Position numbers and translations under genes: made by a program. This document shows, in pieces, positions 1 to 12,356 of a stretch of 64,000 bases of DNA. The notes under the pieces were generated by a model that searched no databases, was not told the DNA's origin, and saw nothing but the letters and a program-made list of their open reading frames with translations. Each line of letters starts with the position of its first letter. The first letter of the stretch is position 1. The DNA comes from Comamonas sp. KCTC 72670 (GTDB taxonomy: Bacteria; Myxococcota; Myxococcia; Myxococcales; Myxococcaceae), in assembly GCA_014656495.1 (NCBI GenBank), contig BNCN01000001.1:806001-870000 (forward strand), written 5' to 3'.

Positions 1-252
1 GCTGATTCGTTTCATCGACTGACAACCACCTACCTGTCATCTCCGACCGCAGGACGGGAAAGTCTTTCACCCTCCAGGGTATCGCCCTTCCCCAGTGCTC
101 CCCGGTGGACACTTCTTTCGCGCCAACCCCTTGAAATCAGGGGCACCCCCTCTCGCCTCCTGCGTTGGTACGGGAATTGATTAAGGAGCGCCCGGTGGAT
201 CACGCATCGGGACCAGGCCGGTGGGTGTGGGGGAAGGGCGAGGGAGCGGGAG
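1..252. other. Upstream intergenic region, no gene seen
   Basis: No convincing coding frame lies in this stretch. It must hold the promoter and 5' leader of the lipoprotein gene that starts at 253. I cannot name a -35/-10 pair with confidence. A purine-rich GGGAGCGGGAG just before the start could serve as ribosome binding site. Confidence 0.4.
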
Positions 253-3249
253 ATGCGGATGGGGCTGACAGGGCGTGGACTCACACTGGCGTTGCTCATG
301 GCTCTCGGGGCGGCATGTCACGAGGGCGCGGAGACCCGTGCCGTGCAAGCCACCGCGGTGGTGGACACGGACCTCCTCGATTTTGGCGACGTGCCCGTGG
401 GCGAGTGGCGAGAACGGAAGGTCCGCATCCGCAACGTCGGCTATGTGCCCTTCTCCGCCATCGAGGCGCTGGGCCTGGCCAACAACCCCTCCTATGAGGT
501 GGAGCTGGGCGAGGGCGGCAACCGGGTGATGCCGGGCGAGTCCCACGTGGTGCTCGTGCGCTTCCACCCGCTCACCGAGGGCCTGTCCACGGAGACGGTG
601 CACGTGGCCACCGACGCCAACCAGGGCGCGGAGGCCCAGGTGCAGGTGATGGGCATGGGCACGCCCACGCAGGTCGGCATCGAGCCGCCGCTGCTGGACT
701 ACGAGACGCTGGAGGTGGAGAGCGAGCGGACCCTGGAGGTGACCATCACCAACCCGGTGGACCTGCCGCTGTCGCTGTCGGTGGGCGGCACGCACGCGGA
801 GCCGTTCACCGCGGACACCGTCACCATCCCGCCCCTGTCCTCCATCAAGGTGAGCACCAAGTACCTGCCGCGCGCGCTGGGGGCCATGGGCGCCCGGCTG
901 GAGATTCTCTCGTGCGAGGGCTGCACGCCCTCCACCGTGGAGCTGAAGGGCAACTCGGTGGCCTCCGCCTTCGAGTTCGACCCGGCGCCCGTGCCGTTCG
1001 ACCTGATTCCGGTGCACGAGCGCACGCAGTCGTTCACCCGCGCGCGCAACATCACCTGGCGCCCCGTCACCGTGGAGCGGCTGGTCACCAGCGACCACGC
1101 CTTCTCGCCCCTCTCCCGCCCGGAGGGCACCACGGTGCAGCCCGGCCAGGTGGTGGACATGCCCATGGAGTTCGCGGCGCGGTTCTCCGGCCCCAACGTG
1201 GGCGACCTCACGGTGCACTACACGTCCGACAAGGCGCGCAACTCGCAGGTGATTCTGGACGCGCGCGGCGGCCGGCCCACCATGGCCGTGACGCCGGTGG
1301 CGCTCGACTTCGGCGAGGTGCCAGTGGGCGGCAAGGTGGAGCGCGTCATCCGCATCACCAACGCGGGCACCAACGGCAACCTGCAGTTCGTCGGCGTCGC
1401 CGCGGGCGGTGACAGCCCACAGTTCAGCGTGGACATCCCCACGCGCGGCACGCAGCCCCACCCCTGGACGGGCGGCACGTGGCCCGTGCTGGAGGTGACG
1501 CCGGGCGTGCCCATCGCGCCCAACCCGGACGCGCTGGAGCTGAAGGTCTACTTCGAGCCCACCGCGGTGGGCACGTGGACGGCGTCCCTGCGCGTGCGCT
1601 CGGATGACCTGTTCAACCCGGAGCGCGAAATCATCCTCACCGGCCGCTCGCGCGCCACCGCGCCCTGCGTCTACGAGCTGGTGCCGCAGCCGATGATGGA
1701 CTTCGGCAACGTCGCGCCCGGCCGCGGCGCGGTGCTGGGCTTCCAGTTCCGCAACCCGGGCAGCGCGGAGTGCGCGGTGAAGGACATCCACATCAGCAAC
1801 GACGGCGGCGGCGCCTTCTTCATGCCCGGCGGCCGGCTCACCGGCGGCGTGGTGCAGTACGACACGGGCTTCAGCGCCATGGTGGCCTTCCGGCCGCCGG
1901 CGGAGGGGGACTTCACCGGCGAGCTGCAGCTCACGGTGAGCAACCCGGCCGCGCCCACGGTGCGGCTGCCCCTCAAGGGCGTGTCGCGCGCCAGCTGCCT
2001 GGTGGCGACGCCGGCCTTCGTGGACTTCGGCCCCATCCGCTACGACTGCGCCGCGACGCCACGGAAGACGTACGTGGCCAACCGGTGCAGCAGCCCCATC
2101 ACCGTGACGGGCGCGGACATCGGCAACGGCACGAGCAACCAATTCTCCCTGACGACGCCCATGACGGCGCCCGTCACCCTGGCGCCGGGCGAGGGCTTCG
2201 AGCTGGAGGTCGGCTACGCGCGCAACGTGCACGGCCAGCACTTCAGCCCGCTGTACCTGCGCACGCCCAATGAGCCGGTGCCCTTCCTCGTCCCGCTCAT
2301 CGCGGAGACGAACCACGAGGGCATCCAGGTGGACCGCTACACGCAGGGCACCGACAGCCAGCTGGACGTCCTCTTCGTGGTGTCCAACACCACCACCATG
2401 CAGCAGTACCAGCAGCGCCTGCAGGCGGCGATTCCGCAGTGGCTCCAGACGGCCCAGACGAACGGCGTGGACGTGCGCGTGGGCGTCACCAGCACGGGCC
2501 TGGTGGCCCGGGGACCGCAGTGTGGCGGCGGCGCCAACGGCGGCGAGGCCGGGCGCCTCTTCCCGGTGGACGGCAGCCGGCCCCGCGTGGTGTCCAGCTC
2601 CAGCCCCACCGCCGTCGCGGACCTCCAGGCCAACCTGGGCGTGGGCATGTGCCACAACCTGGTGCAGGGCCTGGAGACGATGCGCCAGGCGCTGTCCGCG
2701 CCGCTGTCCGAGCAGATGGACGACCTGCGCACGCCGCAGCCCAACGACGGCAACGCGGGCTTCGTCCGCGCCGCGGCGCGCATGGCGGTGGTGGTGCTGG
2801 CCGACGAGGACGACAACTCCGGCTTCGGCCCGGAGAGCTACATCCAGTTCCTCCAGACGCTGAAGGGCACGGGCATGTCGCACCGCAGCCAGCTCTACGG
2901 CCTGGTGCCCACCGACGCCGCCTGCGCCACCGCCGGCAGCGGCTCCGCGCGCTTCACCGCCGTGGCCCAGGGCACGGGCGGCCAGGTGGCCAACATCTGC
3001 GGCCAGAACTACCAGGGGCTGCTGGAGCAGGTCATCCAGCGCGCCGGGGAGCCCCAGGCGGACTTCCCCCTCACCGCGGACCCCACGGGCCTGGGGGAGA
3101 TGGCCGTGCGCGTCCAGGGCCAGCCGGTGCCCGCGACGCAGTGGGTCTATGACGCGGAGCAGAACGCCATCGTCTTCCAGCCGGGGGCCATCCCCTCGCC
3201 GGGGCAGGCGGTGGAGGTCCGCTACCGCAGCGTCTGCGCGGCCCCGTAG
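253..3249 (+). CDS. Large ASH/HYDIN-repeat lipoprotein with vWA-like C-terminal domain
   Basis: The N-terminus is a short basic then hydrophobic segment ending in LGAAC (Cys22), so it is probably an exported lipoprotein. Immunoglobulin-like choice-of-anchor (ASH/HYDIN) repeats follow. Each carries an LDFG-type strand and a V.I.N.G strand: LLDFGDVPVG near residue 36, LDYETLEV near 144, ALDFGEVPVG near 347, MMDFGNVAPG near 478 and FVDFGPIRYD near 587. From about residue 703 a vWA-like fold starts (LDVLFVVSNTTTMQQYQQR). The usual metal-binding DxSxS is changed to SxTxT there, so metal binding is doubtful. Such proteins are common, poorly characterised surface proteins of myxobacteria, and a role in adhesion or envelope assembly is only a guess. 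The serine/threonine kinase gene downstream is in the same direction. Confidence 0.85.
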   Translation: MRMGLTGRGLTLALLMALGAACHEGAETRAVQATAVVDTDLLDFGDVPVGEWRERKVRIRNVGYVPFSAIEALGLANNPSYEVELGEGGNRVMPGESHVVLVRFHPLTEGLSTETVHVATDANQGAEAQVQVMGMGTPTQVGIEPPLLDYETLEVESERTLEVTITNPVDLPLSLSVGGTHAEPFTADTVTIPPLSSIKVSTKYLPRALGAMGARLEILSCEGCTPSTVELKGNSVASAFEFDPAPVPFDLIPVHERTQSFTRARNITWRPVTVERLVTSDHAFSPLSRPEGTTVQPGQVVDMPMEFAARFSGPNVGDLTVHYTSDKARNSQVILDARGGRPTMAVTPVALDFGEVPVGGKVERVIRITNAGTNGNLQFVGVAAGGDSPQFSVDIPTRGTQPHPWTGGTWPVLEVTPGVPIAPNPDALELKVYFEPTAVGTWTASLRVRSDDLFNPEREIILTGRSRATAPCVYELVPQPMMDFGNVAPGRGAVLGFQFRNPGSAECAVKDIHISNDGGGAFFMPGGRLTGGVVQYDTGFSAMVAFRPPAEGDFTGELQLTVSNPAAPTVRLPLKGVSRASCLVATPAFVDFGPIRYDCAATPRKTYVANRCSSPITVTGADIGNGTSNQFSLTTPMTAPVTLAPGEGFELEVGYARNVHGQHFSPLYLRTPNEPVPFLVPLIAETNHEGIQVDRYTQGTDSQLDVLFVVSNTTTMQQYQQRLQAAIPQWLQTAQTNGVDVRVGVTSTGLVARGPQCGGGANGGEAGRLFPVDGSRPRVVSSSSPTAVADLQANLGVGMCHNLVQGLETMRQALSAPLSEQMDDLRTPQPNDGNAGFVRAAARMAVVVLADEDDNSGFGPESYIQFLQTLKGTGMSHRSQLYGLVPTDAACATAGSGSARFTAVAQGTGGQVANICGQNYQGLLEQVIQRAGEPQADFPLTADPTGLGEMAVRVQGQPVPATQWVYDAEQNAIVFQPGAIPSPGQAVEVRYRSVCAAP

Positions 3250-3366
3250 CCCGCGGGCAGGAGGTCCGGGCCACCCCGGGGAAGGCATGGAAGTCCAGGT
3301 GTCAGGGGAAATGATGCGCCCTGGACTTCCGTGCCCCCGCCTCGCGCGGGTATCGTGCCGGGTGTC

Positions 3367-4578
3367 GTGGAAACATTCGGCCGCTACGAGCTGCTTCGGA
3401 AACTCGCCATTGGCGGCATGGGCGCCGTCTACCTCGCCCGGCAGAAGGGGCCGGTGGGCTTCCAGAAGCTGCTGGTGGTGAAGCGGCTGTTGCCCCACCT
3501 GTCCGAGGACGACGAGTTCATCGACATGTTCCTGGACGAGGGGCGCATCGCCGCGCACCTCAACCACCCCAACATCGCGCAGATCTACGACCTGGGGGAC
3601 GTGGACGGGCAGTACTTCATCGCCATGGAGTACGTGCATGGCGAGGCCGTGGGCCCGCTGGGCGCCCGGGCCCACCAGCGGGGCGTCACCATCCCCCTGG
3701 GGCTCAAGTGCCGCATCATCGCGGACGCCGCCGCGGGGCTGGACGCCGCCCACAACGCGCGCAGCCCGTCTGGCCGGAAGCTGGCGCTGATCCACCGGGA
3801 CGTGTCGCCGCAGAACGTGCTGGTGGGCTTCAACGGCGGCGTGAAGCTCATCGACTTCGGCGTGGCCAAGGCGTCCGGGAAGCTGTCCCAGACGATTGTC
3901 GGCACCATCAAGGGCAAGCACGCGTACATGTCCCCGGAGCAGGCCCGGGGCGAGCCGCTGGACTCGCGCTCGGACGTGTTCGGCCTGGGGACGGTGTTCT
4001 ACGAGCTGCTGACGCAGCAGCGCCTGTTCAAGCGCGAGACGGAGCTGGCCACGCTCAAGGCGGTGGTGGGGACGAAGATTGTCCCGCCGTCGGAAGTGGT
4101 GCCGGAGATTCCCAAGGCGCTGGACGCCATCGTCTTCAAGGCGCTGGCCCGCAAGCGGGACGAGCGCTTCTCCACCGCGGGCGAGCTGCAACTGGCGCTG
4201 GAGGAGTTCCTCCTCACGGAGAAGCTGCCCGCGACGCTGGCCCACCTGGCGGCCTTCATGCGGGAGTTGTACGCGGAGGAGCTGGAGGAGGACCGCTTCG
4301 CCACCGAGCCCACGGTCATCAACTTCGACCCGAGGCAGGCGGCCCGCGCCCACGCCGCGAAGCCCGCGCCCCGCGCCACCGGCGGCTCCTCCTCCGCGGC
4401 GTCGCCCGTCCTCGCCGCGCAGGCGCGTCCTCCGGCGGCGGCCCGTCCACCGGCCGTGGCGCCGGGCGTGAAGCCGGCGCCCGCGAAGCCCGCACGGACG
4501 GCGACGTCCCAGGAAGCCGCGCCCGTGAAGCGGCCTCCGCCCCGAGGCCCCGGAGGCCAGGGGGACGGAGGCAAGTAG
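3367..4578 (+). CDS. Hanks-type serine/threonine protein kinase
   Basis: The kinase core is complete. It has a Gly-rich loop (AIGGMGAVYLA), the ATP lysine in VVKRLL, catalytic loop HRDVSPQNVL, DFG (IDFGVAK), and activation-segment end MSPEQARGE. The frame is open upstream to GTG 3331, but the family usually begins a few residues before FGRYELL. GTG 3367 (protein starting VETFGRYELLRKL) is therefore preferred, giving about 403 aa. The last ~90 residues are an Ala/Pro/Arg-rich tail without a membrane segment, so this is a cytosolic kinase, unlike the many membrane-anchored PknB types. It phosphorylates Ser/Thr on unknown partners. The upstream lipoprotein could share a transcript, but the ~115-bp gap leaves this open. 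Confidence 0.92.
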   Translation: METFGRYELLRKLAIGGMGAVYLARQKGPVGFQKLLVVKRLLPHLSEDDEFIDMFLDEGRIAAHLNHPNIAQIYDLGDVDGQYFIAMEYVHGEAVGPLGARAHQRGVTIPLGLKCRIIADAAAGLDAAHNARSPSGRKLALIHRDVSPQNVLVGFNGGVKLIDFGVAKASGKLSQTIVGTIKGKHAYMSPEQARGEPLDSRSDVFGLGTVFYELLTQQRLFKRETELATLKAVVGTKIVPPSEVVPEIPKALDAIVFKALARKRDERFSTAGELQLALEEFLLTEKLPATLAHLAAFMRELYAEELEEDRFATEPTVINFDPRQAARAHAAKPAPRATGGSSSAASPVLAAQARPPAAARPPAVAPGVKPAPAKPARTATSQEAAPVKRPPPRGPGGQGDGGK

Positions 4579-4593
4579 GCCCACGGTGAGAGA

Positions 4594-4956
4594 CTAGAAG
4601 TTCTTGCCGTCCACCTTCATCACCGGCAGCCCGTCCAGTTCGATGCCATCCAGGCAGCGGACGTTGATGGCGCGCATCTCCTTGCCGTCCGGCGTCGTCC
4701 CCTTGCCGAAGGAGCGCACGCCGCATGACGCACAGAACAGGTGGTGGATGGACTTCTTGCCGAACTGGTAGTCGGTGATGTCCTCCGCGCCCGAGCGGAG
4801 GTTGAACTGCTCCGCGGACGTGAAGCTCAGCAACATCCCCGTCTTGATGCAGATGGAACAGTTACAGGACACCAGGGGCTGCGACAGGTCCAGGCTCACG
4901 TCGTAGCGAACCCGGCCACAGTGGCAACCACCCTCGTAACGCTTGGTCTCGGACAT
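4594..4956 (-). CDS. GFA-family (glutathione-dependent formaldehyde-activating-like) zinc protein
   Basis: This is a 120-aa protein starting MSETKRYEGGCHCGRVRYDV. It has the full GFA/CENP-V-type zinc pattern: GGCHCG near residue 9, CNCSIC near 31 and CASCG near 75. The open frame runs much further upstream, but homology begins at the ATG at 4956. Family members bind two zinc ions. True glutathione-formaldehyde activity is proven for very few of them, so the function stays open. It converges with the kinase gene across a 15-bp gap and lies downstream of the PhnD-like gene. Confidence 0.85.
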   Translation of the reverse strand: MSETKRYEGGCHCGRVRYDVSLDLSQPLVSCNCSICIKTGMLLSFTSAEQFNLRSGAEDITDYQFGKKSIHHLFCASCGVRSFGKGTTPDGKEMRAINVRCLDGIELDGLPVMKVDGKNF

Positions 4957-5009
4957 GCGCGCATCCTGCACCAGCGCGCTCGAACGAAACAGCGACGCGG
5001 AGCCCCTGA

Positions 5010-5834
5010 CTACAGGCTCGCCAGCGCCACCCGGTAGAGCGCCCGGTAGCCCATGCGCGGGGCGGACTCGAAGCGCTCCGCGTTGAAGATGTCCTTGAGC
5101 AGGGACTGCCCGTCCGGAGACGACTGGAGGCTCAGCAGCGTCGCCTCCAGCGAGCTCACCAGTTGCGGCGGCAGGCCCATGGCCACCGGCACGCCGTCGT
5201 TGGGCGCCTCGTCGGTGTAGGCGATGAGCTCGAAGCGCCGCCCCGCGCCCGCGCCCAGCACGTCCTCCACGCCGGTGGCGAAGGACAGGCCCGTGGACGA
5301 CGGGGGGCAGAACACGCTCGTGACATCCGCCTTGCCGTCCAGCACCGACTCCAGCGCGCCCTGATACGAGCCCGCGAAGTGCTGCGCGAAGAAGGCCCGC
5401 GACGGCTCCAGGCCCTGCGTCTTGAGGTAGGCGGTGGGCAGCAGGTAGCCCGCCACCGAATCGCGGTCCACCCAGACGGCGGAGGTGCCCTTGAGCCGCT
5501 CCACCGTGAGGCCCGCGCCCGCCCGGCACACCAGGGCCGCCCGGTAGGACGACATGCCGCGGCGGACACCCCGCACCACCACCCGCACGCCCATGGCCTC
5601 CATCCGCGCGCAGACGAAGGGTGGGGCCCAGGCCGCGTCGGCGCGGCCCGACAACAGGTCCTTGGCGAGCGTCTCGTAGCTGGACGCGACGTTCACCTCC
5701 ACCAGCTTGCCCAGGGCGCGCTGGAGGAACGAGGCGAGCCTGTCCGCGCGCTCTCGCGCCGTCTCGCTGCCCAGCGAAGGGGGCAGCCCGAACCGGAAGG
5801 AATGCCGGGGCGTCGAGGGGGCTTGCAGGGTCAT
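5010..5834 (-). CDS. PhnD-like phosphate/phosphonate-type solute-binding protein
   Basis: The 274-aa sequence follows the periplasmic-binding-protein type 2 pattern of PhnD/transporter-associated proteins. It shows FGLPPSLG at the start, SYETLAKDLLSGRADAAWAP near 52, a DRDSVAGYLLPTAYL segment and GALESVLDGKADVTSV. There is no signal peptide and no lipobox, and no permease or ATPase gene is nearby. It may therefore act inside the cell as a ligand-binding or sensory module rather than as part of an importer. It starts 11 bp after the TerB-like gene ends and probably shares the ttcA transcript. Confidence 0.75.
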   Translation of the reverse strand: MTLQAPSTPRHSFRFGLPPSLGSETARERADRLASFLQRALGKLVEVNVASSYETLAKDLLSGRADAAWAPPFVCARMEAMGVRVVVRGVRRGMSSYRAALVCRAGAGLTVERLKGTSAVWVDRDSVAGYLLPTAYLKTQGLEPSRAFFAQHFAGSYQGALESVLDGKADVTSVFCPPSSTGLSFATGVEDVLGAGAGRRFELIAYTDEAPNDGVPVAMGLPPQLVSSLEATLLSLQSSPDGQSLLKDIFNAERFESAPRMGYRALYRVALASL

Positions 5835-5845
5835 CGCCCCCCTAA

Positions 5846-6652
5846 CTACCCCTCCCTGCCCAGGCGCGCCACTTCATCGTCGGCGAGACCGAAGGTGGCC
5901 TGGAGCATATCCAGGATTCGCTGCTCGGGATGGCTCGGCGCGCCGCCCGCGTGGGCAATCTTGGTGGCCAGCCGGAACGCCTTCAGCCGCTGGACGTGCG
6001 TCGTCAGGCCGTGGGCCAGGACCTGGAGCCGCTGCGGCAGGCCCTCGGCGGCGAGCGCGGACACGGACTCGCTCACGAAGCTCTGGGCCCGCTCCGGGCT
6101 GACGTTCTCGAAGAGGGGGTCCGCCGCGAAGCTCTCCACCAGCGCCCGGGCCTCCGCCTCCTGGAGCTTCCCGTCCGCGGCGCTCACCAGCACCATGACC
6201 TCCGCGAACAGCCGCTCCAGCGGCTCGCCCAGCGCCTCCGCCAGGCTGCCGCCGTTCTCGATGACGTCGATGATTTGCGCCACCTCGTCCTCGGAGATGC
6301 CCAGCGCGGCCTGGAACGTCTTGAGCAGCCCCAGCTCGTCGCGCGTGGCCCGCTGGTCCGCCAGCGCCACCGCCGCCGCCAGCCCGAAGGCCAGCATCCG
6401 GTTCTTGTGGTCCGGCAGCCGGCGGCGCAGCGACGCGAGCACGTCCTCCAGATTCTTGGCCTCCGACAGCCGCGCGGCGCTGGTCTCCACCAGCGCGTTG
6501 AGCTCATCCGGACGGGTGCCCTCGAACTCCGGGCGCTCCAGCACGCGGCTGAGCAACGTCTGCATCTCCCGCTGCGACACGCGCCCGTCCGCCATCGCGG
6601 CCAGCAACATCGCCTCCACCAGCGCGCCGTTGCGGTCGTTGCGCGCCTTCAT
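5846..6652 (-). CDS. TerB-like helical protein, translationally coupled to ttcA
   Basis: This is a 268-aa all-helical protein. Two stretches look like TerB (tellurite resistance B) repeats: [19 protein letters not shown] near the start and [19 protein letters not shown] later. Each has the acidic helix-turn-helix (ADG.) that binds metal in TerB. The ATG at 6652 overlaps the ttcA stop codon as ATGA, which decides the start over the upstream ATG at 6670. Function is unknown; TerB domains occur in metal and phage stress complexes. The link to a tRNA thiolase and a PhnD-like protein is unusual. Confidence 0.75.
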   Translation of the reverse strand: MKARNDRNGALVEAMLLAAMADGRVSQREMQTLLSRVLERPEFEGTRPDELNALVETSAARLSEAKNLEDVLASLRRRLPDHKNRMLAFGLAAAVALADQRATRDELGLLKTFQAALGISEDEVAQIIDVIENGGSLAEALGEPLERLFAEVMVLVSAADGKLQEAEARALVESFAADPLFENVSPERAQSFVSESVSALAAEGLPQRLQVLAHGLTTHVQRLKAFRLATKIAHAGGAPSHPEQRILDMLQATFGLADDEVARLGREG

Positions 6653-7503
6653 TGCCTGCTCTCGAGCCATGGGCTGGCGCTCCCTTGAGTGTCCTTCGGT
6701 TCGGTCGTCGTGGCCCCCGCCTCGCTGGCTTCCAGCGGGTGGGGGTTGAGCGTCTTGTCCAGCAGGTGAGTCGGCCGCACGTTCGCCATGGCGTTGAGCA
6801 CGCTCTGGCGGACGTTGGGGATCTCCTTGCCCAGCTCCTCCATCAACCGCTGCATCCGCTTGCGCTGGAGGTTCTCCTGCGTGCCGCACAAGTCACAGGG
6901 GATGATGGGGAACTGCATCAGCTCCGCGAACTTCGCGATGTCCTTCTCCGCCGCGTAGCACAGCGGGCGGATGACCACGTTGCGCCCGTCGTCGCTGCGC
7001 AGGAGCGGCGGCATCGCCTTGATGGAGCCGGCGAAGAAGAGGTTGAGCAGGAGCGTGTGGATGAGGTCGTCCCGGTGGTGCCCCAGGGCGATCTTCGTGC
7101 AGCCCAGCTCCACCGCCGCCGTGTAGAGGATGCCGCGCCGCATGCGCGAGCACACCGAGCACTGCGTCTTCCCCGGAGGCGTCTTCTCCAGGACGATGCT
7201 GTAGGTGTCCTCTTTCAGCAACTTGTAGTCGTAGCCCTCGCGCTGGAAGTACGCCTCCAGCTTGTCCGCGGGGAAGCCGGGGTGGCCCTGGTCCAGGTTC
7301 ACCGCCAGCAACTCGAACTTCACGGGCGCGCGGCGCTGCAGCTCCCGCAGGAGGTGCAGCATCGTGTAGGAGTCCTTGCCTCCCGACACGCCCACCATGA
7401 TGCGGTCCCCGTCCTCGATGAGGCGGTGATCCGCGATGGCCCGGCCCATGTGGCCAAGCAGGGTCTTTTCCAGGCGCTGGACGTCGTTCATCGGCGTGGC
7501 CAT
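6649..7503 (-). CDS. ttcA: tRNA 2-thiocytidine biosynthesis protein TtcA
   Basis: TtcA thiolates cytidine 32 of some tRNAs using ATP and an iron-sulfur cluster. The PP-loop [10 protein letters not shown] lies near residue 40. The two cluster CxxC motifs are present ([10 protein letters not shown] and CDLCGTQ), as is the [12 protein letters not shown] motif. Length (284 aa) is normal for the family, with a short extra tail that ends in the ATGA overlap with the next gene. It is divergent from rnd across 65 bp that must hold both promoters. Confidence 0.95.
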   Translation of the reverse strand: MATPMNDVQRLEKTLLGHMGRAIADHRLIEDGDRIMVGVSGGKDSYTMLHLLRELQRRAPVKFELLAVNLDQGHPGFPADKLEAYFQREGYDYKLLKEDTYSIVLEKTPPGKTQCSVCSRMRRGILYTAAVELGCTKIALGHHRDDLIHTLLLNLFFAGSIKAMPPLLRSDDGRNVVIRPLCYAAEKDIAKFAELMQFPIIPCDLCGTQENLQRKRMQRLMEELGKEIPNVRQSVLNAMANVRPTHLLDKTLNPHPLEASEAGATTTEPKDTQGSASPWLESRQ

Positions 7504-7568
7504 CCTAGCGGCGGCCCGGGAAAAAACACCTCAATCCCAAGGCCCGGTCCGCTACCCTGCCCGCCGCG

Positions 7569-8738
7569 ATGCCGACCTACCCAGAAGGTGCCGTTGACGT
7601 AGTGGATGCCGAGGGCGAAGCGCGCGCCACCCACCAGTTGGAGCAGGCGCGTGAGATAGCGGTGGACCTGGAAGCGGATTCCATGCACGCCTTCCGCGCC
7701 CGGCTGTGCTTCCTCCAGCTCGCCACCGACGCCGAAGTCTTCCTGCTCGACACGCTCCAGCCGGGCGTGGTGCCGGACATGCTCGCCCCGCTGATGGCCG
7801 ACCCGGCGCGCACGAAGTTCTTCCACGCCGCCCAGGGGGATTTGCAGTTCCTGGCCGAGGTGGGGGTCCGAGTCCAGGGCCTGTTCGACACCCACCGGGC
7901 CGCCACCCTGCTCGGCTGGCCCAAGGTGGGTCTGGCCGACCTCGCCCGGGAACGCCTGGGTGTGGAGCTGCCGAAGGAGCATCAGCAGTCCGACTTCTCC
8001 ATCCGCCCCCTGCCCCCGGGCATGCGGGAGTACATCGCCAATGACGTGCGCTACCTGTGCGAGCTGGGCCGCCAGGTCCGCGACGCCTGCCGCGAGGCCG
8101 ACATCCTGGAGGAGGTCCTCCTGGACTGCGTGCGCATGTGCGACGAGGCGGCGGCCCGTCCCGATGTGGGCGCGGACTTCAAGCCCAAGCTGCCCCGCGC
8201 CGGGCTGAACCCCACGCAGCTCACGCTGGCCCACGCCATTGCCCAGGTGCTGCACCGCAAGCGGCTGGAGTGGGCGGAGAAGGAGAACGTCCCCATGGGG
8301 CGGATGCTCTCCAACATGGCGCTGGGGGACATCGCGGTGAAGCTGCCCACCAACCCCAAGGAGCTGGCGCGCATGGCCGGCGTGCGGGGCTCCTTCGTGC
8401 GCACCCACGGGGACGAGCTGCTGGCGCTGGTGCGCGAGCAGCTGGAGAAGTCCCGCCGGGGCGAGCTGGCGCCGGAGCGCGAGGCCAAGGGCCCGCGCGA
8501 CAGCAACAAGCGCAAGCGCGAGGAGGCCCTCAAGGCGTTCCGCGTGGAGAAGGCCACCGAGCGCAAGGTGACGCCCAGCGTGGTGCTCACCAATCCGCTG
8601 ATGGAGGCGCTGGCCGCGAAGCCTCCGAAGGACGTGGAGGAGCTGGCGCAGGTGCCCTATCTCGGGGAGAAGCGGGTGCGCATCTACGGCGCCGCGCTGG
8701 TGGAACTGCTGGCGCCGTATCCCGTCCTCAACGCCTGA
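7569..8738 (+). CDS. rnd: Ribonuclease D (3'-5' exoribonuclease with HRDC domain)
   Basis: RNase D trims tRNA 3' ends and other structured RNAs. The DEDD exonuclease motifs are visible: VDLEADSMHAF (D-x-E) near residue 31, LFDTHRAATLLG near 103 and YIANDVRYLCELG near 157. An HRDC-like helical region follows from about 210, with a second helical segment (VEELAQVPYLGEKRVRIYG) near the end. The length (389 aa) fits. The stop codon is part of a 9-bp perfect inverted repeat that may end transcription. Confidence 0.92.
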   Translation: MPTYPEGAVDVVDAEGEARATHQLEQAREIAVDLEADSMHAFRARLCFLQLATDAEVFLLDTLQPGVVPDMLAPLMADPARTKFFHAAQGDLQFLAEVGVRVQGLFDTHRAATLLGWPKVGLADLARERLGVELPKEHQQSDFSIRPLPPGMREYIANDVRYLCELGRQVRDACREADILEEVLLDCVRMCDEAAARPDVGADFKPKLPRAGLNPTQLTLAHAIAQVLHRKRLEWAEKENVPMGRMLSNMALGDIAVKLPTNPKELARMAGVRGSFVRTHGDELLALVREQLEKSRRGELAPEREAKGPRDSNKRKREEALKAFRVEKATERKVTPSVVLTNPLMEALAAKPPKDVEELAQVPYLGEKRVRIYGAALVELLAPYPVLNA

Positions 8739-8771
8739 GGCGCGGCGAGGGCCTCGGCGTGGCGCGCCTCA
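8736..8771 (+). terminator. Inverted repeat at the rnd stop codon
   Basis: TGAGGCGCG at 8736-8744 pairs perfectly with CGCGCCTCA at 8763-8771 around an 18-base loop. There is no T-run, so intrinsic termination is plausible but not sure. Confidence 0.4.
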
Positions 8772-8876
8772 GGCCTGTCACCTGTCGGTCGAGACAGACA
8801 CCCCGGGGCGCGGCGGTCCAAGCCGCTCGCGCCCCTGGCGCAGGTGAGGGAGAATGGCAGACCCGCGCGCCACGTC

Positions 8877-11627
<2,751 letters not shown>

Positions 11628-11628
11628 G

Positions 11629-12270
11629 TCAGCGCTTGCGCGCGAGCATCATCCCGTCGCGCACCGTCAGCAGCACGTGCTCCACGCGGGGGTCCGCGGT
11701 CACCTTCGCGTTGAAGTCCACGATGGCGTGGTCACTGGGCGACTCCGGCGCGAGCACCCGGCCCGACCACAACACGTTGTCCGCGACGATGAGCCCGCCG
11801 GGCCGCAGCAGCGGGAGCACCGCGTCCCAGTACGCGGCGTAGTTCGGCTTGTCCGCGTCGATGAACGCCAGGTCGAACGGGGCCTGGAGCGTCTTCAGCG
11901 TGTCCAGGGCCGGCCCCATGCGCAGGTCGATTTTGCGCCCGTGAGGGCTGCGCGCGAAGAAGGCGCGCGCCACGTCCGTGGCCTCGGGGTCCACGTCACA
12001 GGTGATGAGCAGGCCGCCCTCCGGGAGGGCCTCGGCCATCATCAGCGCCGAGTACCCCGTGAAGGTGCCAATCTCCAACACACGCCGCGCGCCCGTCAGC
12101 GAAACGAGCATCCGCAAGAAGGTGCCTTCGACGGCACCCACCTGCATCTGCGGCGCGGACATCCGCGAATACGTGACATCACGCAATTCATCGAAGAGGG
12201 GCGCGGGTGCCGTGGTGTGCGCGTCCGCGTACGCCTCGATTTCAGGGGGAACGAGGGTGAGCTTGGGCAT
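11629..12270 (-). CDS. Class I SAM-dependent O-methyltransferase (caffeoyl-CoA OMT type)
   Basis: A 213-aa protein of the metal-dependent O-methyltransferase_3 family. The SAM-binding strand VLEIGTFTGYSALMMAE lies near residue 62. The acidic loop ITCDVDPEATD follows, then the divalent-metal motif FIDADKPNYAAYWD near 133 and ADNVLWSGRV. The substrate is not predictable; catechol-like compounds are typical. It faces away from the Cys-patterned gene at 12370 across a 99-bp promoter region. Confidence 0.92.
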   Translation of the reverse strand: MPKLTLVPPEIEAYADAHTTAPAPLFDELRDVTYSRMSAPQMQVGAVEGTFLRMLVSLTGARRVLEIGTFTGYSALMMAEALPEGGLLITCDVDPEATDVARAFFARSPHGRKIDLRMGPALDTLKTLQAPFDLAFIDADKPNYAAYWDAVLPLLRPGGLIVADNVLWSGRVLAPESPSDHAIVDFNAKVTADPRVEHVLLTVRDGMMLARKR

Positions 12271-12356
12271 GTCCTATCGATTAGCACGTACCGGAGGGCC
12301 CCCCACTTCGAGTTGCCGTCAGACGCCTCATGCATAACTTTGCTATGACTCTGGAT

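Noticed and set aside
181-4584. A 1,467-codon open frame on the minus strand
   Set aside because: Mirror of the lipoprotein and kinase genes; the Arg/Gly/His-rich product is typical of antisense reading in very GC-rich DNA.
4957-5529. N-terminal extension of the GFA-type protein
   Set aside because: The extension is the shadow of the PhnD-like gene; family similarity begins at 4956.
5846-6652. TerB-like gene as part of a tellurite or phage defence island
   Set aside because: No other ter genes (terC, terD, terZ) are near; it is tied to ttcA instead.
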